Shown: piece after piece, positions 8,810-17,900 of the stretch
Layout: each line of letters begins with the position of its first letter
Numbering within the stretch: the first letter of the stretch is position 1
NCBI RefSeq assembly: GCF_014650075.1
Contig: NZ_BMUG01000005.1
Coordinates: 310,001-374,000, forward strand
Length of the DNA: 64,000 bases
Source of the DNA: Streptomyces microflavus
GTDB taxonomy: Bacteria > Actinomycetota > Actinomycetes > Streptomycetales > Streptomycetaceae
Direction: 5' to 3'
Translations under genes and position numbers: made by a program
Notes under the pieces: generated by a model
What the model saw: only the letters and a program-made list of their open reading frames with translations
Databases searched by the model: none
What the model was told of the DNA's origin: nothing

Positions 8810-8854
8810 TATACCATGTACTCCGCGCTGGCCGACATGTATAAGTGATGTACC
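8810..8854 (+). promoter_or_regulatory. Promoter region of the NRPS-PKS locus with inverted and direct repeats
   Basis: TATACCATGT (8810-8819) and ACATGTATA (8835-8843) form an imperfect inverted repeat about 15 nt apart. ATGTA also recurs at 8816, 8837 and 8848. This is the only A/T-rich patch before the five-gene set, so it likely holds the promoter and perhaps an operator. Confidence 0.4.
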
Positions 8855-8909
8855 TCACAGCGGAACAGACGTGCGAACACGCAACGGTCCGCGGGCCATA
8901 CTGATCGTC

Positions 8910-11900
8910 ATGAATCTTCGCGCGCTCGCCCGCAGGTATGCCGACGGCGAGATGTCGACGACGGAGGTTCTGGCCGAGCTCGACAAACGCGTGGACATTC
9001 CTCTGTCCGAGGGACAGCGCGGCCTGTGGGCACTGGCCAAGATGGAGCCGGAGACGTATGCGTACAACGTTCCCGTGTGCTTCTCGTTTGCGGACGTGGA
9101 CACTGCGGCGCTTCAGGCCGCATTCCGCGACACGCTTTCCAGGCATCCGCTTCTCTCGGCCGCGGTGCGCGAGACGGATGACGGGCCGCGGCTGTCCCAC
9201 GGAGATGCGGACGGCTTCTCCGTCGAGCACGTGGACATCTCCGATGTGCCGTCCGGTCGAGTGCTGAACCTTTTGAAGGAAAGGGCGAGGCGGCCGTTCG
9301 ACCTGGCCGGTGGCCCCTTGGCCAGACTGGCTGTCCTGCGTCGCTCAGCGTCCGAGGCGTACGTTCTGCTGGTCGTTCATCACCTCGTGATCGATGGAGT
9401 GTCGGGGCGTCTCGTCATCGACACGTTGTTCCGTTCGTACCGGGCGCGGGTCGAGGGGCGGGACGTGCCGATCGAGGTGGGCTCCGCCTCATTCGGTGAG
9501 TTCGTCGCGTGGGAGCGGAACGCACTCGCCGGCGAACGTGCCGAGGAGGACCGCGAGTTCTGGGTGCGGGAGCTCGCCGGCGCGGACGTCCTCACAGGGT
9601 TGCCCTCGCAGGTGGCCTTGCCGCCGGACGCGCCTCATGTGGGCGAGGTGCACACCAGCCGGCTGCCGAAAGAGCAGGCCGCCGCCATCGCGGCCTTCGC
9701 CGCTTCACACGACATCAGCCCGGGGATCTTCTTCCTGGCGGCCTTCCTGACTCTGCTGCACCGGTACACCGGAAGCGAGGACCTCGTCGTCGGGATGCCG
9801 GTGGCCGGGCGCCCCACGGAACACTTCGAGCCGGTCGTCGGCTGCTTCGTCAACACACTGCCCGTACGGAGCAGGCCGAACACCACCGAGGAGTTCACGT
9901 CGTTCGCCCGGCGCGTCCGGTCCACGGTGCTCGAAGTACTGGAGCACGGGGCCTACCCGTTCCACCGGATCGTGGGCGATCTCGGTGCCCGGGGCGTGAA
10001 TCCGCGTTCGCCGCTCTATCAGATCGTGTACAACTACCAGGATTCCGCTCTCTCCGGATACCTGGGCGAGCGGGCCCGCACCACCGGCGAGACGGACTTC
10101 GAGCTCGTCGACGGGCTGTACCAGCTTGGTGAGTACGACCTCACGGTGGACGTGGCTCCCGGTGACGGGTTCCTGGTGAACTGGAAGTACCACCCCGATG
10201 CCTTCTCGGCCGACGCCGTCGCGGGTATGGCTGAACACTTCGCCACCCTGGTGGACAGCATCCTCGACTCGGACGGGCAGTCGCCGATCGGCATGCTGAA
10301 CCTGCTCGACGACGAGGAACGGCGCCTCGTCATCGAGGCATGGAACCGCACCGAGGCCGACTTTCCCGCGCAACGGACGTGCTGGGATCTCTTCGCGCAG
10401 CAGGTGGAGGCGAACCCGGATGCCCCGGCGGTCACCTGCGGGCAGCCGACTCTCACCTATCGCGAACTCGCGGACCGCAGCTCGGCGCTGGCACAGGCGC
10501 TGACGCGTCAAGGCGTCGGCCCCGGGGACGTCGTAGGGGTCTGCTACGAACGGTCACTCGACCTCGTCGTGGCCCTCCTCGCCGTCATGAGGCTCGGCGC
10601 GGTGTACCTGCCCCTGGACGACCGACTGCCGGCCGAACGCCTCTCCTACATGGTCGAGGACAGCGGCGCGCAACTCATCATCTGCCATGAGGCGGTGATG
10701 GACAGGCTGGCCGCCGTGGGGACACCGAAGGCGAGACTGTACGCGACGGACCGCCAGGATGATCAGGCCGGCCAGGCACGGGCAGCGGCGGCGGAGACGA
10801 CCGCCGACGCGCCGGACTCGCGAGCCTCGACACCGCCGGCCGCCTACATCATCTACACATCGGGCAGCACGGGTAAGCCCAAGGGCGTCGTCGTCCCGCA
10901 CACGGCGCTGACCAATTTCCTCCTGGCCATGGCGAACACGCTGGGAGTGACGTCCGACGATCGGCTGCTGGCCGTCACCACGCACAGCTTCGACATCGCC
11001 GCCCTGGAGCTCTACCTCCCGCTGATCACCGGCGGCCAGGTCTGCATCGGTGAATCGGCCACGGTCGCCGATGCCACGCTGCTGGCCGAAAAGGTCGCCG
11101 ACTGGCGGCCCACCATCATGCAGGCCACTCCGGCGACCTGGGCCATGCTGGTGCGCGTCGGGTGGCAGAACACCGAGGGCGTCAAGGTGTTGTGCGGCGG
11201 CGAGGCATTACCCGACGGCCTCAAGGACCAACTCGTGGCGCGCGGCGAGGCCTGGAACCTGTACGGGCCGACGGAGACGACCATCTGGTCGGCGGCCAAG
11301 CGGCTGCGCCGTGAGGAGCCGGTGACCATCGGCAGCCCCATCGCCAACACCCAGCTGTACGTCCTCGACCAGAACCTGAGTCCCCTTCCTGTCGGTGTGA
11401 CCGGCGAGCTTCACATCGCAGGCGACGGGGTGGCCCTGGGCTACCACCGGAAGCCGGAGTTGACGGTCGAGCGCTTCCTGGACAACCCGTTCGCGCCCGG
11501 ACGGCTGTACCGGACCGGCGACCGCGCGCGCCGACTGCCGAACGGCGAGATCGTCGTCCTGGGCCGGATGGACAACCAGGTCAAACTGCGCGGCCATCGC
11601 ATCGAACCCGGTGAGATCGAGGCGGTGCTCGATGCCCACCCGGAGATCGGCCGAAGCGTCGTCCTGCTCGACCATGCCGGCCTGTCGGACAGGCTCACGG
11701 CCTACTACACCGGGAACGGGGACGGGCCGGTCGACGCCGCACTGCTGCGCGCGGAACTCGCCAAGACCCTCCCCGCCTACATGCTGCCCGCCGCATTCGT
11801 GGCCCTGGACGACTTTCCGCTCACGGCGCACGGCAAGGTCGACCGGGCGAAGCTGACCGAGACCGCCCGGACGGTGCCGCTGCCGGCCGCCGACAGCCCG

Positions 11901-14900
11901 GCGGCCGCGCTCGACATCGAGCGGACCGTGCGCGGGATTCTCGAAGAGGTGCTCGGCTCGCGTGATATCGATCGCGCCGCGGGCTTCTTCGACATCGGCG
12001 GTGACTCGTTCGCGGCCATCGAGGTGGTGGAGCGGATCAACCGCGAGTTCGGCTGCTCGTTGCGACCCACCAGCCTTTTCGCGCACCCGTCCGTCGCGGC
12101 GATGGCCCGGCACCTGACGGGGCTGTTGCCCGCTGGACAGGCAGTTGCTGGGCAGGCACCTGCGGTGCGGTCGGTCGAGCCCGAGCAGCACCCTGATCCG
12201 CGCCCCGCCACTCCGGCGGCCGACGACGCCTCGCTCGATGATGCGATCGCGGTGATCGGCATCTCCTGCCGGTTCCCGGGAGCCATGGACCACCGCGCCT
12301 TCTGGTCCGCGCTCGCGGAAGGACGCAGCGGCTCCACGTCATGGTCGGCCGAGGAACTGCGTACGCTCGGGGTGCCGGAGGAGCTGATCACCCGACCCGG
12401 GTACGTGCCGCAGCGGTCGGTCGTGGACGGCAGGGCGGAGTTCGACGCGGCGTTCTTCGATATCTCGCCCCGCGACGCCGAGTTCATGGACCCACAGGCG
12501 CGCTTGCTGTTGCAGCACGCGTGGCAGGCATTGGAGGACGCCGGCTACCGCCCGGAGGACGTTCCCGGGACCAGCGTCACCACGTCCACGAGCACGAACT
12601 TCTACCAGGCCCTGCTCCCCGCTCTGATGGCGAACGCGTCGGGCCCGCGGGTCCTGGCGAACTCGGAGACGTACGCCGCATGGCTGTTCGCCCAAGGCGG
12701 CACGGTGCCCACCATGATCTCCACGAAGCTGGGCCTGCGTGGCCCCAGCATGGCGGTGAGCACCAACTGCTCCTCGGCGCTGAACGCGGTGCACGTCGCC
12801 TGTCAGGGACTCCTGGCCGGCGACGTGGACCAGGCGATCGTCGGCGCGGCCAGCCTGTTCTCCGCGGGGGAACTGGGATACGTGCACCAGCCGGGCCTGA
12901 ACTTCTCGAGCGACGGGCGCAGTCGCGCGTTCGCCGACGGCGCCGACGGCATGTCCGGCGGTGAAGGCGTCGGCGTGGTCGTCCTCAAGCGCGCCCGTGA
13001 GGCGATCGCCGCCGGCGACCACATCTACTGCCTGATCCGCGGCATCGCGGTGAACAACGACGGCGGCGACAAAGCAGGGTTCTACGCGCCGAGTGTGCGC
13101 GGCCAGGTCGAGGTGATCCGCAAGGCGCTGGACAAGGCGGGCACGGACCCGTCGACGATCAGCTACGTCGAAGCGCACGGCACGGGCACCCGGCTCGGCG
13201 ATCCCATCGAGGTCGCGGCTCTGACCGAGGCGTACCGCCACTACACGGCACGCAGCCAGTACTGCGGCATCGGCTCGGTCAAGAGCAACATCGGCCACCT
13301 GGACGCGGCCGCGGGGATCGCAGGCCTCATCAAGGTGGCCCTGGCCCTGCAGCACGGCGAGGTTCCGCGGACCCTGCACAGCGACGTGCCGAGCACGGAG
13401 ATCGACTGGGACGGGTCGCCGTTCTTCGTGGCCGACCGGAATCTGCCGCTGGACGGCGACGAGCCCGCGCGGGCGGGACTGAGCTCCTTCGGCATCGGCG
13501 GTACCAACGCGCACGCGGTACTGGAACAGGCGCCGACCGGCGCGCGGTCCGCCGGACGCCCCGGCCCCCAAGCGGTGGTCCTCTCGGCCCGCGACGGGGA
13601 GCGGCTCGGCGTCCTCGCGCGGCAGCTTCTGGAGTTCCTGCCGGGCTACCGGGACGCGCACGGCGATCTGGCCTCGCTCGCGTACACGTTGCAGGTCGGG
13701 CGGCGGGCGATGGCCGAACGCGTGGTCTTCGTCGCGAACGACGTCGACGGGCTGATCGCAACCCTTCAGGACTACGTCGGGCGCGGGGCGCGCGGAGCGG
13801 TGTTCGAAGGTACCGCCCGACGGCCCGAGGACATGCTGCTCGGCCTCTTCGATCGCCCCGGGGAGCTGCGGGACCTGGTCGCCGGATGGCTCGAACGCGG
13901 GGAGTGGGACAGGATCGCGCCCCTGTGGGTCAACGGCGTCGACATCGAGTGGCACGTCTGCCACGGCGCGAATCCACCGGTGCGGGTGAGCCTGCCGACC
14001 TATCCGTTCGCTGCGAAACGCTACTGGCCGGCTGCCGAGGCGGTGCCGGAGTCCCGGGCCACCGCCCCGCCCGACGCCATGTCAGCTCCCCGGGCCACCG
14101 GCCCGCTCGACGCGGCATCGTTGCTCGTGGCCGCGGCCGGGCCCGAGAGTGTCGAGACGTTCCTGGCCGGTCGCATGTCCGCCACAGAAGAGATGGACAG
14201 CCTCTCGCGCCCGCTCGTGCTCGCACAGCTCGTGGCGGCGGGACTCTTCGACGCGCCCGTCCGTCGCGACCTGATCGGGCAGAGGACCACACCGTCCTTC
14301 GCCCAGTGGCTCGACCACACGGTGACCGTGCTGCTGAGCCACGGAGAACTCGTACGTGAGGGCGAGTTCGTGGCGCCCAGGAAGAGTGCGCCGGGCCTCG
14401 AACAGGCGTGGCGCGCCTGGCGTGCGTGGAAGGACGTCCGTGCCGACGATCCGGAGCTGGCGGCCAAGACCGGTCTGACCGAGCGCATGATCGAGGCCTT
14501 GCCCGCGATCCTGTCCGGGCGGACGAAGGCCACGGCGGTCATGTTCCCGGGCGGCTCGTTCGAGCTGGTCGAACCGGCGTACCGGGGGAACGCGACGGCC
14601 GACTACTTCAACGACGTGACGGCCGGCGCGGTGCGCGCGGAGGCGGACGCCCGCCGCGACGGGATCCGGCTGCTGGAGATCGGGGCGGGCACCGGCAGCA
14701 CCAGCGAGCGCGTTTTCGCCCAACTGAAGGGCCGCGACCTCGCCGAGTACCGCTATACCGACGTTTCGAAGGCGTTCCTGATCGACGCGGAGCGGCGGTT
14801 CGCCGACCACGTGCCGAACGTGTCCTTCACGGCCTTCGACGTGGAGCGGGAGCCCGGCGCACAGGGACTTGCCACGGGCGACTACGACATCGTCATCGCC

Positions 14901-17900
14901 AACAACGTCCTGCACGCCACCAAGGACATCGTGCAGGCGGTGCGTCATGCCAGAGCACTGCTGCGGCCCGGCGGAGTCCTCGTACTCAACGAACTCGCCC
15001 GGAACGACTGGTGGTCGCACCTGACCTTCGGGCTCCTCGACGGGTGGTGGCGGTTCACGGACGGAAGGCGCATCCAGGGCGGACCGGCGCTGTCCCCGGA
15101 CGCGTGGCGCGAAGTGTTGCGGGAGTGCGGGTTCGACACGGTTGAACCGCTGGCGGAGCCCGCCCGCGAGCTGGGCCAGCAGGTGTTGCTGGCGCGCGCC
15201 GGTTCGCCCGTCCCGCGCAGGGAGCCCCGGACTGCCGCGCCCGGTTCGCTGCAGGAGCACGTCCGCGCGACCGTCGAGCGGATCCTCTCCGAAACGCTGA
15301 AGCTGACTGCGGACGATCTCGCGGCCGAAAAGCCCTTCGCCGACTACGGACTGGACTCGCTCACCGGCGTCTCCCTGGTGCACCGGCTCAACGAGTCGCT
15401 GAGCACCGACCTCGATCCGAGCGTGCTGTTCGAGAACCCGTCGATCAGGCGGCTGACGAGTTTCATCGTCGACGAGGAGGGCGCCGCCATCGTGGCTGCG
15501 GTACCCGAGCCGTCAGCCGTACCCGAGGCGACCGCCGTACCCGAACTGTCCGCCGTACCCGGGCCGTCAGCGGTCCGTGAGGCGGCCGCCGTACCCGGGC
15601 CGTCCACCGTGTCCGAGCCGTCGGGCGGTGGCCGGGAGCCCGTCGCGATCGTCGGCATGAGCGGCCGGTTCCCGGGCGCCCGGGATGCCGACGAGTTCTG
15701 GGACCTGTTGGCTTCCGGGCGGGATGCCGTTTCGAAGGTGGACCGCTGGGACCTCGCGTCGCTGGGCAGCGTCTGCCTGGACGGCGGCCTCCTGGACGGC
15801 GTCGAAGAGTTCGACCCGCTCTTCTTCGGGATCTCCGGAGCGGAGGCCCTCTACATGGAGCCGCAGCAGCGGCTGTTCCTCCAGGAGGCGTGGCGGGCGC
15901 TCGAGGACGCGGGCCACGCGGGCGAGTCGCTCGACCGCGACCGGTGCGGTATCTACGTGGGCTGCGCCGCTGGCGACTACCTGGATCTGACGGGGCCGTC
16001 CGACTACCCGGGCCAGGCGCTGTGGGGCAACATGAACTCGCTCGTGCCGTCCCGCATCGCGTACTACCTGGACCTGCACGGGCCGGCGATCGCGGTCGAC
16101 ACCGCCTGCTCCAGCTCCTTGGTCTCCCTCTACCTGGCGTGTCAGGCGCTGTGGGCGGGCGAGGTCACCACGGCGATCGCGGGCGGGGTCTACGTCCAGA
16201 ACTCGCCGCGGCTGTATCTGGCGGCGTCGCGGGCCGGGATGCTCTCCCCGACGGGGCGGTGCCGTGCGTTCGACCAGGCGGCCGACGGATTCGTGCCCGC
16301 CGAAGGAGTCGGTGCGCTGATCCTCAAACGGCTGTCGGACGCTGAGGCGGACGGCGACCACATCCACGGCGTGATCCGTGGAATCGGGATCAACCACAAC
16401 GGCACGACGAACGGGATCGCCGCGCCGAACGGGACCTCGCAGGAACGGCTGATCCGGCAGATCTATCAGGACTTCGCCATCGATCCCGCGGGGATCGGGT
16501 TGGTCGAGGCACACGGCACCGGAACCAAGCTCGGCGATCCGGTGGAATTCCGGGCGCTCGACCGCGCGTTCCGCGGCTTCACTGACGCCGAACGGTTCTG
16601 CTCGCTCGGCTCGACCAAGGCCTCCATCGGCCATGCGCAGGCCGCGGCCGGCGTGATCGGCGTCATCAAGACACTGCTGGCGATGAGGCACGAGGTGCTC
16701 CCCGGTCTGCCCCACCACACGGAGACGAACTCCAGCGTCACGTTGGCGGGCAGCCCGTTCTTCGTGCACACGGAGCCGAGGCGGTGGGCCGTGCCCGAAG
16801 GCGGCAGGCGGCGCGCCGCGGTCACGTCGCTCGGCGCGAGCGGAACCAACGCCCACGCGGTCATCGAGCAGCCGTCGGAGCCGCCCACGCCGCCGCGGAG
16901 CAGGCAGGACGGGGCCCGGTTGATCGCTCTGTCGGCGGCAACGGAGGACGCCTTACGCGAACAGGTGGCCCGGCTCGCGCGCCACTGCCGCGAGCACCCG
17001 GACCTCGATCTCGGCGACGTGAGCCACACACTTCTGCTCGGCCGCAGGCACCTGCGGCACCGATGGGCGAGCGTGGTCCGGGATATCGCAGAACTGGAGA
17101 GCCGGTGCACTGCCTGGCTCTCCGGGCAGGACATTCCGGCGCGGAGCGCGGACTCCGGGCTGCGGGCACTCGCCCAGCAGTTCCTCGACGGTGACGCACC
17201 GGATTTCGCCGAGTTGTTCCGCGACAGCCGCTACCGCCGCGTTCCGCTGCCCGGCTACCCCTTCGAGCGGGAACGCTATGCGCTGCCGAACCGCGCGACG
17301 GCGGACGACGGGCCGCTGCGCGATGCGGAAGTCCTCACAGGCGACGAGTTCTACCTGCGTGAACATCAGGTGCGGGGAACCGGGATCGCCCCGGGGTCCA
17401 TGTATCTGCAGTGGGCCGCAGCAGCGGCGAGGCGGACCGCGAGCGACGCGGTTCGCCTGCACGACATCGTCTTCCTGCGACCCCTCTCGGTGTCGGGGGT
17501 GCCGCGCTCACTGCGGGTGGATCTTCGCGCGGACGGCGACGTCACCCGGTTCACGGTGTCCTCCACGGAGTCCGCCGGAGACGAGCCCGTCCTCCATTGC
17601 CAGGGCGGGGTGTCCGGCGCGGAGCCGACGGCTGCGCAGGCGCTCGATCTGCCCGCGCTGCTCCGGGATTTCCGGCCCACCGAATTCGACCCCCTGCGGT
17701 TCTACGCCGAGTGGCGGGATCGCGGCATCGCCTACGGCCCCACGTTCCAGGGGGTCGTGGCGGTGCACCGCGGCGACAACGCGGTGCTCGCCGAACTGCG
17801 GCTGCCCGGCGCGGCGTCGGGAACCGTGGACGGTCCCCTCCCGCACCCGGCGCTGGTGGACGCGGCGATGCAGTGCATGCGACTGCTCGACGGCGACGGC

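Noticed and set aside
8871..8909. GTG at 8871 as start of the NRPS-PKS
   Set aside because: It would add 13 residues (RTRNGPRAIL type) unlike the family. Kept only as an alternative because neither start has a good ribosome site.
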